In this document: positions 14,192-23,284 of the stretch, one piece after another
How the letters are laid out: each line of letters opens with the position of its first letter
Numbering within the stretch: the first letter of the stretch is position 1
Assembly: GCF_006716745.1 (NCBI RefSeq)
Contig: NZ_VFPP01000001.1
Coordinates: 7,141,386-7,205,385 of the forward strand
Length of the DNA stretch: 64,000 nt
Direction of reading: 5' to 3'
From: Saccharothrix saharensis
GTDB lineage: Bacteria; Actinomycetota; Actinomycetes; Mycobacteriales; Pseudonocardiaceae
Position numbers and translations under genes: made by a program
Notes under the pieces: model-generated
Seen by the model: only the letters and a program-made list of their open reading frames with translations
Told to the model about the DNA's origin: nothing
Database searches by the model: none

Positions 14192-14207
14192 TAGACCTCC
14201 ACCCGTG
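14192..14207 (+). promoter_or_regulatory. -10 box giving a probably leaderless priA mRNA
   Basis: TAGACC ends eight bases before the first base of the chosen priA GTG, so transcription would begin at or within a base or two of the start codon. No ribosome binding site is present. No clear -35 box was found. The same arrangement recurs before rpe, uvrC and other genes here. Confidence 0.5.
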
Positions 14208-16190
14208 GCGGGCAAGGCGACGACCAGGCGCGGGGAGCGGGTGCCCGCCGCCTCGCTGCCGGTTGCCCGCGTGTGCGTGGACGTGCCGCTGGCGCACCTC
14301 GACCGGCCGTTCGACTACCAGGTCTCCACCGAGCAGGACGCGGACGCCGTCCCCGGCTGCCGGGTGCGGGTGCGGTTCGCGGGCCAGTTGGTGGACGGCT
14401 ACCTGCTGGAGCGGGCGGAGTCGTCGGAGTACGGGCGGAAGCTGACGTTCCTGGACCGGGTGATCTCGCCGGAGCCCGTGCTGTCGCCGGAGGTGGCGGA
14501 GCTGGCGCGGGTGGTGGCAGACCGGTACGCGGGGTCGTTGATCGACGTGCTGCGGATGGCGGTCCCGCCCCGGCACGCGCGGGTGGAGGCCAGGCCCTCC
14601 GCCGAGCCCGTGCCGCCGCCGGAGCCGCCGTCGGACGAGGGGTGGGCGCGGTACCCGTTCGGGCCGAACCTGCTGGACGCGCTGCGGTCGGGTCGGGCCG
14701 CGCGGGCGGTGTGGCAGGCGCTGCCGGCCGAGGACTGGCCCGCCCGGCTGGCCGAGGCGGTGGCGTCGGTGGCGAGCACCGGCAAGGGCGCGCTGGTGGT
14801 CGTGCCCGACCACCGCGACCTGGCCCGGCTGCACCGGGCGTGCGCGGCGCTGGTGGGCGAGGCGGGCGTGGTGACGCTGGCGGCCGACCTCGGGCCGTCC
14901 GAGCGGTACAAGCGGTGGCTGGCCGTGCGGCGGGGGTCGGTGCGGGTGGTGCTGGGCCCGCGGGGCGCGGCCTTCGCGCCGGTGCACGACCTCGGGCTGG
15001 TCGCGGTCTGGGACGACGGCGACGACCTGCACGCCGAGCCGCGGATGCCGTACCCGAACGTGCGGGACGTGCTGGTGCAGCGCTCGCACCTGACCGGCGC
15101 GTCGCTGCTGGTCGGCGGCTTCGCCCGGACCGCCGAGGCGCAGCTGCTGGTGGACAGCGGGTGGGCGCACGAGGTGGTCGCGACCCGCGACGCGCTGCGG
15201 GCGGTGGCGCCGCGGGTGGCCGCGGTGGGCGAGAGCGACTGGCAGGAGGTCAAGGACGCGGCGGCGCGGTCGGCGCGGCTGCCGTCCATCGCGTTCGAGG
15301 CGGCGCGGGCCGCCCTGGCGGCGGACACACCGGTGCTGATCCAGGTGCCCCGGCGCGGGTACGTGCCCGCGTTGGCGTGCGGCCAGTGCCGGTCGCCGGC
15401 CCGCTGCCGCCGGTGCGCGGGCCCGCTGGCGCTGCCGGGTGGCACGCAGGACGGTGTGCCGAGGCCCGCGTACTGCCGGTGGTGCGGTGCGACGGAGGCG
15501 GCGTACCGCTGCCCGAACTGCGGATCGCGCCGGCTGCGCGGCCAGGTCATCGGGGCGCGCCGCACGGCCGAGGAGCTGGGCCGCGCGTTCAGCGGGGTGC
15601 CGGTCCGCACGTCGGGCGGTGACGAGGTGCTGGCCGAGGTGCCCGGCGGTCGGGCGCTGGTGGTGGCCACGCCGGGCGCGGAGCCGGTCGCGGCGGGCGG
15701 CTACGGCGCGGCGCTGCTGCTGGACGGCTGGGCGCTGCTCGGCCGGGCCGACCTGCGCGCGGCGGAGGAGGCGTTGCGCCGGTGGATGACGGCGGCGGCC
15801 CTGGTCCACGCGGCCGGCCGGGTCGTCGTGGTCGCGGACTCGTCGCTGGCCCCGGTCCAGGCCCTGGTCCGGTGGGACCCGGTGTGGCACGCGCGGCAGG
15901 AGCTGGCGGCGCGCGCCGAGCTCGGGTTCCCGCCCGCAGTGCGGATGGCGACCGTGGACGGCGCGCCGGACGCGCTGGCCGGCGTGCTGGAGGAGCTGCG
16001 CCTGCCGCCGACCGGGGAGGTCCTGGGCCCGGTGCCGTTGTCGGAGGACAAGGAACGCGCCCTGGTCCGGGTGTCCCGGACCGAGGGGCGCGCGCTGGCC
16101 GCCGTGCTGGGCGAGGTGCTGGCCGTGCGCAGCGCCCGCAAGGAGCCGGACGTGGTGCGGGTGAAGCTCGACCCCCTCGAAGTCCTGTGA
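14205..16190 (+). CDS. priA: Probable replication restart protein PriA, helicase motifs degenerate
   Basis: About 661 residues. It has the PriA N-terminal DNA-binding domain (VCVDVPLAHLDRPFDYQV) and a well-kept two-zinc cluster with the Cys pairs CGQC, CRRC, CRWC and CPNC. The ATPase centre is not canonical: the Walker A region reads STGKGALVVV and the DEEH box is replaced by WDDGDD, so ATP-driven unwinding is unlikely. This loss is known for actinobacterial PriA. It may still load the primosome at stalled forks. An upstream GTG at 14100 would add 35 atypical residues; the GTG after a -10 box is preferred. Confidence 0.88.
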   Translation: MAGKATTRRGERVPAASLPVARVCVDVPLAHLDRPFDYQVSTEQDADAVPGCRVRVRFAGQLVDGYLLERAESSEYGRKLTFLDRVISPEPVLSPEVAELARVVADRYAGSLIDVLRMAVPPRHARVEARPSAEPVPPPEPPSDEGWARYPFGPNLLDALRSGRAARAVWQALPAEDWPARLAEAVASVASTGKGALVVVPDHRDLARLHRACAALVGEAGVVTLAADLGPSERYKRWLAVRRGSVRVVLGPRGAAFAPVHDLGLVAVWDDGDDLHAEPRMPYPNVRDVLVQRSHLTGASLLVGGFARTAEAQLLVDSGWAHEVVATRDALRAVAPRVAAVGESDWQEVKDAAARSARLPSIAFEAARAALAADTPVLIQVPRRGYVPALACGQCRSPARCRRCAGPLALPGGTQDGVPRPAYCRWCGATEAAYRCPNCGSRRLRGQVIGARRTAEELGRAFSGVPVRTSGGDEVLAEVPGGRALVVATPGAEPVAAGGYGAALLLDGWALLGRADLRAAEEALRRWMTAAALVHAAGRVVVVADSSLAPVQALVRWDPVWHARQELAARAELGFPPAVRMATVDGAPDALAGVLEELRLPPTGEVLGPVPLSEDKERALVRVSRTEGRALAAVLGEVLAVRSARKEPDVVRVKLDPLEVL

Positions 16191-16252
16191 CGCGAACCCG
16201 ACACGGCGACTCCCGGGTGGTTCTGCTTCGCGCTCCGGTGGAGTAGAAGGGA

Positions 16253-18037
16253 ATGATGCTCCGGTCGACTGTCGCCAGCGTCCTCGCATCACTCCTCGTC
16301 GCACCACTCCTGCCCGCCACCGCATCCGCCGCCGCCGCGCCGCCGCGCGTGCCCGAGGCCGTCGGGTTCGGCGGCGTCGTGTCCAGCATCGACCCCGACG
16401 CCTCGCAGATCGGCGTCGACGTCCTGCGCCGCGGCGGCAACGCGGTGGACGCCGCGGTCGCCGTGGCCGCCGCGCTGGGCGTCACCGACCCGTTCTCGGC
16501 CGGCATCGGCGGCGGCGGGTTCTTCGTGCACTACGACGCCCGCACGCACCGCGTATCCACTGTGGACGGGCGGGAGACCGCGCCCGCCTCGGCCGGCGCG
16601 GACCTGTTCGTGGAGGACGGCGCGGCCATCCCGTTCGCCGAGGCGGTGACCAGCGGGCTGTCGGTGGGCGTGCCGGGCACGCCGCGCACCTGGCAGCAGG
16701 CGCTGCGCCACTGGGGCACCTGGTCGCTCGACCGGGCCGTGCGGCCCGCGGAGGAGCTGGCCCGGCGCGGCTTCACCGTCGACCCCACGTTCCACCGGCA
16801 GGTCACCGACAACGCCGCCCGGTTCGCCGACTTCACCTCGACCAGCGCCCTGTACCTGCCCGGCGGCGCGCCGCCCGCGGTCGGCAGCACGTTCCGCAAC
16901 CCCGACCTCGCCGACACCTACCGCGAGCTGCGGCGGCACGGCGTGTCGGCGTTCTACCGGGGTGCGGTGGGGCGCGACCTGGTGGCGGCGGTGCGGCAGC
17001 CCCCGGTGGTGGCGGGCGCGACCCGCGAGGTCCGGTCCGGCGACCTGACCGAGGCCGACCTCGCCGGGTACGAGGCGCCGCTGCGGGAGCCCACCCGGAC
17101 GCGGTACCGCGGCTACGACGTGGTCGGCATGGCGCCGCCGTCGTCCGGCGGCACGACGGCCGGCGAGGCGTTGAACATCCTGGAGACCGCGGACCTGCCC
17201 GCCGAGACCCCGGTCCAGTACCTGCACCGGTTCCTGGAGTCGACCCGGCTGTCGTTCGCCGACCGCAACCGCTGGGTGGGCGACCCGGCGTTCGTCGACG
17301 TGCCGACCCGGGAGCTGCTGTCGCAGCGGTTCGCCGACAGCCGGGCGTGCCTGATCGCGCCGACGGCCGCGATGACGGGCCCGGTCGCGCCGGGCGATCC
17401 GCGCAACCCCGCCCCGTGCGCCGCCTCCGGCCCGCCCGTCGCCACGCCGTACGAGGGCACGGACACCACGCACCTCACCGTCGCCGACCGCTGGGGCAAC
17501 GTGGTCGCCTACACGCTGACCATCGAGCAGGAGGGCGGCAGCGGGATCGTGGTGCCGGGTCGCGGGTTCCTGCTCAACAACGAGCTGACCGACTTCTCGT
17601 TCACCCCGGTCACGCCGGGCGTGCCGGACCCGAACCTGCCCGGCCCCGGCAAGCGGCCCCGCTCGTCCATGACGCCGACGATCGTCCTCCAGCACGGCAA
17701 GCCGGTGCTGGCGCTGGGCTCGCCCGGCGGCGCGAGCATCATCACCACGGTCGTGCAGGTGCTCACGCAGCGCCTCGACCGGGGCCTGCCCCTGGTGGAG
17801 GCGATCGCCGCGCCGCGCGCCTCGCAGCGCAACGCCGCCACCACCCAGGCCGAGGCCGCGTTCCTGGCGGGCCCGGAAGCCGAGCCGCTGCGCGCGTTGG
17901 GCCACCGGTTCACGTCGACCGCCGAGATCGGCGCGGTCACGGCGGTGGAACGGCTCCCCGACGGCCGGTGGCGCGCTGCGGCGGAGACGTCCCGGCGCGG
18001 TGGTGGCGCGGCCCGGGCGGTGTGGCCGACGCCGTGA
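16253..18037 (+). CDS. ggt: Secreted gamma-glutamyltransferase (glutathione hydrolase)
   Basis: A 594-residue precursor with a clear signal peptide (residues 1-26, ending ATASAAAA). The GGT fold is recognised by GGNAVDAAVAVAAALGV and GGGGFFV. The autoprocessing and catalytic threonine is T405 in TTHLTVADRWGN, and the substrate loop GIVVPGRGFLLNNELTDFS follows. It would hydrolyse or transfer gamma-glutamyl groups outside the cell. It stands alone, with AAGGGA as ribosome binding site and a strong terminator after it. Confidence 0.93.
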   Translation: MMLRSTVASVLASLLVAPLLPATASAAAAPPRVPEAVGFGGVVSSIDPDASQIGVDVLRRGGNAVDAAVAVAAALGVTDPFSAGIGGGGFFVHYDARTHRVSTVDGRETAPASAGADLFVEDGAAIPFAEAVTSGLSVGVPGTPRTWQQALRHWGTWSLDRAVRPAEELARRGFTVDPTFHRQVTDNAARFADFTSTSALYLPGGAPPAVGSTFRNPDLADTYRELRRHGVSAFYRGAVGRDLVAAVRQPPVVAGATREVRSGDLTEADLAGYEAPLREPTRTRYRGYDVVGMAPPSSGGTTAGEALNILETADLPAETPVQYLHRFLESTRLSFADRNRWVGDPAFVDVPTRELLSQRFADSRACLIAPTAAMTGPVAPGDPRNPAPCAASGPPVATPYEGTDTTHLTVADRWGNVVAYTLTIEQEGGSGIVVPGRGFLLNNELTDFSFTPVTPGVPDPNLPGPGKRPRSSMTPTIVLQHGKPVLALGSPGGASIITTVVQVLTQRLDRGLPLVEAIAAPRASQRNAATTQAEAAFLAGPEAEPLRALGHRFTSTAEIGAVTAVERLPDGRWRAAAETSRRGGGAARAVWPTP

Positions 18038-18045
18038 CGCGGTGG

Positions 18046-18082
18046 TGCGGTCCCACCCGCCCCCTGGTCGGGTGGGACCGCA
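18046..18082. terminator. Bidirectional terminator between ggt and the ECF operon
   Basis: A perfect 14-bp stem (TGCGGTCCCACCCG with its complement) and a 9-base loop. It lies between the convergent ggt and anti-sigma-like genes. Confidence 0.85.
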
Positions 18083-18088
18083 CCGGGC

Positions 18089-19330
18089 TCACTCCAGCGT
18101 GACCGTCTCGACCACCCGGTCGTCGTGGTCGAGCACGCGCACCTGGAAGCCCTTGGTGAGGCTGCGCGCCGTCAGCGGCGGCTGGTCGTCCAGCCGGACG
18201 GCGAACGTGCCGTCCTTCAGCACCGCCGTCGCCGTCCGTCCGGCCACGTCGACGACCTGGAGGCCGCCGACCTTCGCGGCGTCCACCGTGCCGCCGAGCA
18301 GCGTGACGGACTTCGCGGGGTCACCGCCGCGGCCGGTCCAGTGCCGCAGCCGGAACAGCGCGGTGCCCTGCGGCGGGGTGCCGCCCTCGACGTCCGCGCT
18401 GCTGCCGCGACCGTGGTAGACCTGGCAGTACGCGGTCTTCCCGGTGTCGTCGTACATCGCCAGCAGCACGTCCACCGCGGGCGCGGTGGCCGCGCCGGGC
18501 CGCCACCGCAGCGGGTCGCCCACCCAGTCCTCGCCGTCCCGCATCGACGCCTCCAGGCACTGCGCCACGTGCGGGTCACCGGGCGGCATGGCTTCCCGCC
18601 GCACCGACCACGCCTCGTGGCCCGGCAGCGCCTGCGCGTCGACCTCGGCGCGGACCGGACCGGCCGGGGTGGTGAACGTCAGCGTCATCCACACCGCGCT
18701 CTGCGGGATGACGAACAGGTCCTCCACGACAGTGACGGCGAGCGGCACCACCGCCCCGGTCCGGGCGCCCGTGGCGACCTCCACCCGGCCGGCCACGGCG
18801 GCACGGCGGCCGATGAGCACCCCGCTGCCCGATTCCCACAGCAACGACGCCGGACCGTCGAGCGGGACCGGGCCGACACCGGGCCTGTCGTGCGTGATCG
18901 CCGTGTGGGTGAGCTCGCAGAACCGGTCGTCACCCGTCACGAGGATCCGTGCGCCCGCCAGGTGGAGCGTGAACCGCACGTCCGACCGCGCGAACTCGCA
19001 CCGCGCCGCGTCCTGCCCGGTCGCGTTCGGCTCGACCTCGACGGTCGACCAGCCGCTGATGATCGACCGGAGGGCGGACGACGTGGTGCTGCCGCTCGGC
19101 GGCGTCACGGCGGTCATGTCGCCCTGCGTGGACTGGACGACGATTACCCCGCCCGCGGCGAGCACGGCGACAGCGGCGGCGGTGGCCAGCGGCGCGCGCA
19201 GCGCCCCACCACCCGGCGACGTCTGCCCGGCCGCACCTCCCAGGACCCGGCGGCGCAGCCGTTGCCGCACGTCAGGCGGTAGGGGACGCCGTGGGGGCAG
19301 GTCGGGCAAGGTCATCTCCGGCTGGTTCAT
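18089..19330 (-). CDS. Membrane protein encoded behind an ECF sigma factor, possible anti-sigma factor
   Basis: A 413-residue protein with a Pro/Arg-rich cytoplasmic N-terminus (about 1-45), one membrane helix (LATAAAVAVLAAGGVIVV, about 50-68), and a large extracytoplasmic domain of unknown fold with several cysteines. The start ATG overlaps the stop of the sigma gene by ATGA, the usual layout for a sigma and anti-sigma pair. No zinc anti-sigma HxxxCxxC motif is seen, so the cytoplasmic tail would have to bind sigma in another way. An ORF open through the sigma gene in this frame is not coding. Confidence 0.8.
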   Translation of the reverse strand: MNQPEMTLPDLPPRRPLPPDVRQRLRRRVLGGAAGQTSPGGGALRAPLATAAAVAVLAAGGVIVVQSTQGDMTAVTPPSGSTTSSALRSIISGWSTVEVEPNATGQDAARCEFARSDVRFTLHLAGARILVTGDDRFCELTHTAITHDRPGVGPVPLDGPASLLWESGSGVLIGRRAAVAGRVEVATGARTGAVVPLAVTVVEDLFVIPQSAVWMTLTFTTPAGPVRAEVDAQALPGHEAWSVRREAMPPGDPHVAQCLEASMRDGEDWVGDPLRWRPGAATAPAVDVLLAMYDDTGKTAYCQVYHGRGSSADVEGGTPPQGTALFRLRHWTGRGGDPAKSVTLLGGTVDAAKVGGLQVVDVAGRTATAVLKDGTFAVRLDDQPPLTARSLTKGFQVRVLDHDDRVVETVTLE

Positions 19331-19863
19331 CGCTCCTCCGCGGCACGCAGTCGGGCACGGGCCCGCGAGATCCGCGAGCGCACGCTCACCTCGGCGACAC
19401 CGAGCACCTCGGCGGCCTCGGCGGTGGACAGCTCGCCCAGCAGGACCAGCTCCACGGCCTCCCGCTCGGCCCTGGGCAACGACCTCACCACCCCCAGCAC
19501 CCGGCGCAACGCGCGGTCGTCGTCGACCGAGGCGACGACGCTCTCCGCGTGATCGGGCACCACGTCGTCGTCGGGCACCCGGCGCAACGCCCGCCGGAAC
19601 CGGCCGAGCCGCCGGAACTCGGAGCGCGCGAGGTTGCCCGCCACGGCGTAGAGCCACGGCAGCGCGCTGTCGTGCACGAGGGTGATGTCGGACCTGCGCC
19701 GCCACGCGGCCAGGAACGTGGCGGAGGTGAGGTCCTCGGCGAGCGACCACGACGCCGTCAGCCGGTAGGCGTGGTTCCACACCGCCTCGGCGTGCCGGTC
19801 GAACAGCACGGCGAACGCCGCCTCGTCCCCGCGCGCCCACAGCTCCGCGTCGGTGTCGGTCAC
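19327..19863 (-). CDS. ECF RNA polymerase sigma factor
   Basis: About 178 residues with region 2 (AFAVLFDRHAEAVWNHAYRL, DLTSATFLAAWRR) and region 4 (LPRAEREAVELVLLGEL, AEVLGVAEVSVRSRISRARARL). Sigma factors of this type direct RNA polymerase to stress or envelope genes. The GTG preceded by AGGGGG is preferred; an ATG 39 bases upstream is possible but lacks a ribosome binding site. A candidate autoregulatory ECF promoter lies directly upstream. The membrane protein gene behind it is coupled. Confidence 0.88.
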   Translation of the reverse strand: MTDTDAELWARGDEAAFAVLFDRHAEAVWNHAYRLTASWSLAEDLTSATFLAAWRRRSDITLVHDSALPWLYAVAGNLARSEFRRLGRFRRALRRVPDDDVVPDHAESVVASVDDDRALRRVLGVVRSLPRAEREAVELVLLGELSTAEAAEVLGVAEVSVRSRISRARARLRAAEER

Positions 19864-19905
19864 CCGTGCTGCCCCCTGCCGGCCCGATGTCGCAGCAGTC
19901 ATGCC

Positions 19906-19936
19906 GGTAGGTAGCCGCAGCCGCCCCGGCGTTGCA
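19906..19936 (-). promoter_or_regulatory. Candidate ECF-type autoregulatory promoter
   Basis: On the reverse strand TGCAACG is followed after 15 bases by CTACCTACC. This resembles the CAAC / CTACC style of actinobacterial ECF promoters as I recall them. It would start transcription just ahead of the sigma gene, fitting self-activation. Confidence 0.45.
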
Positions 19937-20042
19937 GCCGACCTCATCCCCGGGGATGACACCGGTCCGCTACCGCGAGCCGACGTCCGCCGACGACCCC
20001 GGCGCGCACGCTGGGAGCACACCACGGGCAGAGGAGCGGAGC

Positions 20043-20174
20043 ATGACCACGATCACCATGACACCCCCGACGACCGCGGCCGTGACGCCGGTCGTCGGGG
20101 GTGTCCGCTTCCTGGGCCACTTCCTGGCCGCGCTGGTCGGCGTCGCCTTCCTCGGCCGTGACCTGGAGCACTGA
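20043..20174 (+). CDS. Small membrane peptide, 43 residues, unknown
   Basis: A short frame with AGAGGAG nine bases before the ATG and strongly GC-biased third codon positions. It encodes a Thr-rich N-terminus and one hydrophobic segment (FLGHFLAALVGVAFLG). It lies divergent from the ECF operon and just before def. I recognise no family. The ribosome binding site, codon bias and membrane helix together support a real product. Confidence 0.6.
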   Translation: MTTITMTPPTTAAVTPVVGGVRFLGHFLAALVGVAFLGRDLEH

Positions 20175-20220
20175 CCGGGCTTTCGTAGACTGGAACCTCC
20201 CCAGGCTTCGAGGAGTGCGC

Positions 20221-20763
20221 GTGACGGTCCAACCGATCCGGCTGTTCGGCGACCCGGTGCTGCGGACGCCCGCCGTCGAGGTCACCGACTTCGACGCGGA
20301 GCTGCGCAAGCTGGTCAAGGACCTGTGGGACACGATGAGCGACGCGGGCGGCGCGGGGCTCGCCGCGCCGCAGCTGGGCGTGGGCCTGCGGGTGTTCACC
20401 TACCACTGCGACGGGTTCGCCGGCCACCTGGTCAACCCCACGTTCGACGTGGTCGGCGAGGAGGAGCAGGACGGCCCCGAGGGCTGCCTGTCCATCCCCG
20501 GCATGTCGTGGGACTGCCGCCGGCACCGGCACGTGGTGGCCAAGGGCTGGAACATGCACGGCGAGCCGATCGAGGTCGAGGGCACGGACCTGCTGGCGCG
20601 CTGCATCCAGCACGAGACCGACCACCTCGACGGCGTGCTGTTCCTGGACCGGCTGGACGACCGGACCCGCAAGGAGGCCATGCGGGCGATCCGGCAGCAG
20701 TCGTGGTTCGACGGCGGCGTGCCGACGATCAAGCAGTCACCGCACCCCTTGTTCGGGAACTGA
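20221..20763 (+). CDS. def: Peptide deformylase
   Basis: A 180-residue metalloenzyme that removes the formyl group from nascent proteins. The three motifs are all present: GAGLAAPQ (45-51 region), EGCLS with metal ligand C89, and HETDH with H131, E132 and H135. The GTG start has GAGGAG upstream; a TAGACT -10-like box lies at 20186. It pairs functionally with fmt downstream, which adds the formyl group. Confidence 0.96.
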   Translation: MTVQPIRLFGDPVLRTPAVEVTDFDAELRKLVKDLWDTMSDAGGAGLAAPQLGVGLRVFTYHCDGFAGHLVNPTFDVVGEEEQDGPEGCLSIPGMSWDCRRHRHVVAKGWNMHGEPIEVEGTDLLARCIQHETDHLDGVLFLDRLDDRTRKEAMRAIRQQSWFDGGVPTIKQSPHPLFGN

Positions 20764-20811
20764 TCACCGGCGGCGGCTCGCCGCGGGCGAGCTGGGTCGG
20801 GAGCGCTCTTC

Positions 20812-20817
20812 TAGACT
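20812..20817 (+). promoter_or_regulatory. Candidate -10 box for fmt
   Basis: TAGACT lies about 105 bases before fmt and about 40 before the upstream ORF. The transcript would therefore carry the 20-codon leader frame. No clear -35 box was found. Confidence 0.35.
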
Positions 20818-20856
20818 TGCGGTCTGCGGTCGCGCAGGAAGATGCGAGGAGAGTGC

Positions 20857-20919
20857 GTGTTCGTCCAGGAAACCAGGCCGTCCCGGTGGAGTCCCGACGT
20901 GCGTCGCGGGGGGATCTGA
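20857..20919 (+). CDS. 20-codon upstream ORF in the fmt leader
   Basis: A GTG preceded by GAGGAG at five bases opens a frame encoding [20 protein letters not shown] that stops one base before the fmt ATG (TGA-C-ATG). The fmt ribosome binding site GGGGGG lies inside its last codons, so ribosomes translating it would pass over the fmt start and could re-initiate. Whether the peptide matters or only its translation is unknown. Confidence 0.45.
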   Translation: MFVQETRPSRWSPDVRRGGI

Positions 20920-20920
20920 C

Positions 20921-21850
20921 ATGCGGCTGGTCTTCGCGGGCACGCCCGAGGTCGCGTTGCCGTCGTTGCGGGCGCTGCTCGCGTCCGACCGGCACGAGGT
21001 GGTCGCCGTGGTGACCCGGCCCGACGCGCCGGCCGGGCGCGGTCGGCGGGTGGAGCGCTCGCCGGTCGCGGCGCTGGCCGACGAGCACGGCATCGAGGTG
21101 CTCACCCCGGCCAAGGCGTCCGACCCGGTGTTCCAGGCGCGGTTGGCGGAGCTGGAGCCGGACCTGTGCCCGGTGGTGGCCTACGGCGCGCTGCTGCCCG
21201 AGTCCGCGCTGGCGATCCCGCGCCACGGCTGGGTGAACCTGCACTTCTCGGTGCTGCCCGCCTGGCGCGGTGCCGCCCCGGTGCAGGCGTCCGTGCGCCA
21301 CGGCGACGACATCACCGGCGCGACCACGTTCCGCATCGTCAAGGAGCTGGACGCGGGCCCGGTGTTCGGCGTGGTCACCGAGCGGGTGCGCGAGCGCGAC
21401 ACCGCCGGTGAGCTGCTCGGCCGGCTCGCCGAGTCCGGCGCGAAGCTGCTGCTGTCCACTGTGGACGGCGTGGCGGACGGCACGCTGCGGGCCGTGGAGC
21501 AGTCCGGGGAGGGCGTGAGCTACGCGCCGAAGGTGACCGTGGACGACGCCCGGCTCGACTTCGGCACGCCCGCCGTCGCGATCGACCGGGTCGCCCGCGC
21601 GGTGACGCCGGAGCCCGGCGCGTGGGCGGAGTTCCGCGGCGAGCGGCTCAAGCTCGGCCCGGTGCTCCCGGTCGAGGCCGGCGAACCGCTCGCGCCCGGC
21701 GAGATCCGGGTGGAGCGCAAGCGCGTGCTCGTCGGCACCGCCACCGACCCGGTGGTGCTGGGCGACGTGCAGGCGCAGGGCAAGAAGCGGATGTCGGCGA
21801 CCGACTGGGCGCGCGGCGCCCGGATCGAGGCGGGGGAACGGATTTCATGA
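20921..21850 (+). CDS. fmt: Methionyl-tRNA formyltransferase
   Basis: A 309-residue enzyme that formylates initiator Met-tRNA with 10-formyl-tetrahydrofolate. It has [16 protein letters not shown] at the N-terminus, the catalytic segment [18 protein letters not shown], and a C-terminal OB-like domain. The ATG is one base behind the upstream ORF, and the stop overlaps the rsmB-like ATG. It acts in the same cycle as def. Confidence 0.96.
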   Translation: MRLVFAGTPEVALPSLRALLASDRHEVVAVVTRPDAPAGRGRRVERSPVAALADEHGIEVLTPAKASDPVFQARLAELEPDLCPVVAYGALLPESALAIPRHGWVNLHFSVLPAWRGAAPVQASVRHGDDITGATTFRIVKELDAGPVFGVVTERVRERDTAGELLGRLAESGAKLLLSTVDGVADGTLRAVEQSGEGVSYAPKVTVDDARLDFGTPAVAIDRVARAVTPEPGAWAEFRGERLKLGPVLPVEAGEPLAPGEIRVERKRVLVGTATDPVVLGDVQAQGKKRMSATDWARGARIEAGERIS

Positions 21851-23274
21851 CCCAGAGGTCTTCACGCCCCTCCCGCCCGCAGCGGGCGCACCCGCCGCGC
21901 GGGCGCACCGGCCCGGCCCGACCGCCGGTGGACGACCCGGCGCGGCAGGCGGCGCTGGACACGTTGCGCGCGGTCCGGCAGCGGGACGCCTACGCGAACC
22001 TGGTGCTGCCGGGCATCCTGCGCGAACGTCGGATCACCGGGCGTGACGCGGCGCTGGCGACCGAGCTGACGTACGGGTCGCTGCGCGCGCAGGGCCTGCT
22101 GGACGCGGTGCTGGCCGCGTGCACCGACCGGCCTTTGTCCGAAGTGGACGGTGCGGTGCTCGACGCGCTGCGGCTGGGCGCCTACCAGTTGCTGCGCACG
22201 CGCATCCCGGCGCACGCGGCGGTCGCGTCGACGGTGGACCTGGTGCGGGCCGACCGGGGTTCGGGCGCGGCCGGGTTCGCGAACGCGGTGCTGCGGCGCG
22301 TCACCGGGCAGGACGAGGCCGCCTGGGTCGAGGAGGTCGCGCCCGACGAGGACACCGACCCGATCGGGTACGTGGCGATGGCCCACGCCCACCCGCGGTG
22401 GATCGCGCAGGCGTTCGCCGAGGCGCTGGGCAGCCGGGGCGAGCCGTTGCGGGAGGCGCTGGCCGCCGACGACGCGCGGCCGGCGGTGCACCTGGCCGCC
22501 CGGCCCGGCGAGTGCAGCGCGGACGAGCTGGCCGCGATGACCGGCGGCGAGGTGGCGCCGTACTCGCCGTACGGGGTGCACCTGGACGCGGGCGCGGGCG
22601 ACCCCGGTGACCTGGACGCGGTGCGCGAGCGGTTGGCGGCGGTGCAGGACGAGGGCAGCCAGCTCTGTGCGGTGGCGTTGACCCGGGTGCCGGTCGAGGG
22701 CCGGGACGAGCGGTGGCTGGACCTGTGCGCGGGACCCGGCGGGAAGGCCGTGCTGATCGGGTCGCTGGCCCGGCTGTCGGGCGCGTCGATGGACGCGGTC
22801 GAGAAGGCGCCGCACCGGGCGGACCTGATCCGCAAGGCGGCGGGCGACCTGCCGATCACCGTGCACGTCGCCGACGGCCGCGAGTCCGGGCTGCCGGAGG
22901 GCGGGTTCGACCGGGTGCTGGTCGACGCGCCGTGCACCGGGCTGGGCGCGTTGCGGCGTCGGCCGGAGGCGCGGTGGCGGCGGCAGCCGTCGGACGTCGC
23001 ACCGCTGGCGCGGTTGCAGCGCGAGCTGCTGACGGCGGCGTTGTCGCTGGTCCGGCCCGGTGGTGTGGTGGCGTACGTGGTGTGCTCGCCGCACCTGGCC
23101 GAGACCGTGGGCGTGGTGGCGGACGTGGTGCGGCGGACCGAGGTCGAGTGGTTGGACGCGCGGGAGTTCTTCCCCGGTGTGCCCGACCTCGGTGACGGGC
23201 CGTCGGTGCAGTTGTGGCCGCACGAGCACGGGACGGACGCGATGTTCTGCTCGTTGCTCAGGCGACCCGCGTGA
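21847..23274 (+). CDS. RsmB/NOP-family RNA cytosine-C5 methyltransferase
   Basis: A 475-residue protein: a basic N-terminus, a NusB-like RNA-binding domain (about 35-165) and a class I SAM methyltransferase domain. The SAM site is LCAGPGGKA, and the two catalytic cysteines are C363 (DAPCTG) and C413 (VVCSPH). It likely methylates 16S rRNA cytosine, as RsmB does. It corresponds to mycobacterial fmu (Rv1407). Its coupling to fmt by ATGA is conserved. Confidence 0.92.
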   Translation: MTQRSSRPSRPQRAHPPRGRTGPARPPVDDPARQAALDTLRAVRQRDAYANLVLPGILRERRITGRDAALATELTYGSLRAQGLLDAVLAACTDRPLSEVDGAVLDALRLGAYQLLRTRIPAHAAVASTVDLVRADRGSGAAGFANAVLRRVTGQDEAAWVEEVAPDEDTDPIGYVAMAHAHPRWIAQAFAEALGSRGEPLREALAADDARPAVHLAARPGECSADELAAMTGGEVAPYSPYGVHLDAGAGDPGDLDAVRERLAAVQDEGSQLCAVALTRVPVEGRDERWLDLCAGPGGKAVLIGSLARLSGASMDAVEKAPHRADLIRKAAGDLPITVHVADGRESGLPEGGFDRVLVDAPCTGLGALRRRPEARWRRQPSDVAPLARLQRELLTAALSLVRPGGVVAYVVCSPHLAETVGVVADVVRRTEVEWLDAREFFPGVPDLGDGPSVQLWPHEHGTDAMFCSLLRRPA

Positions 23275-23284
23275 GCGGTGCGGT

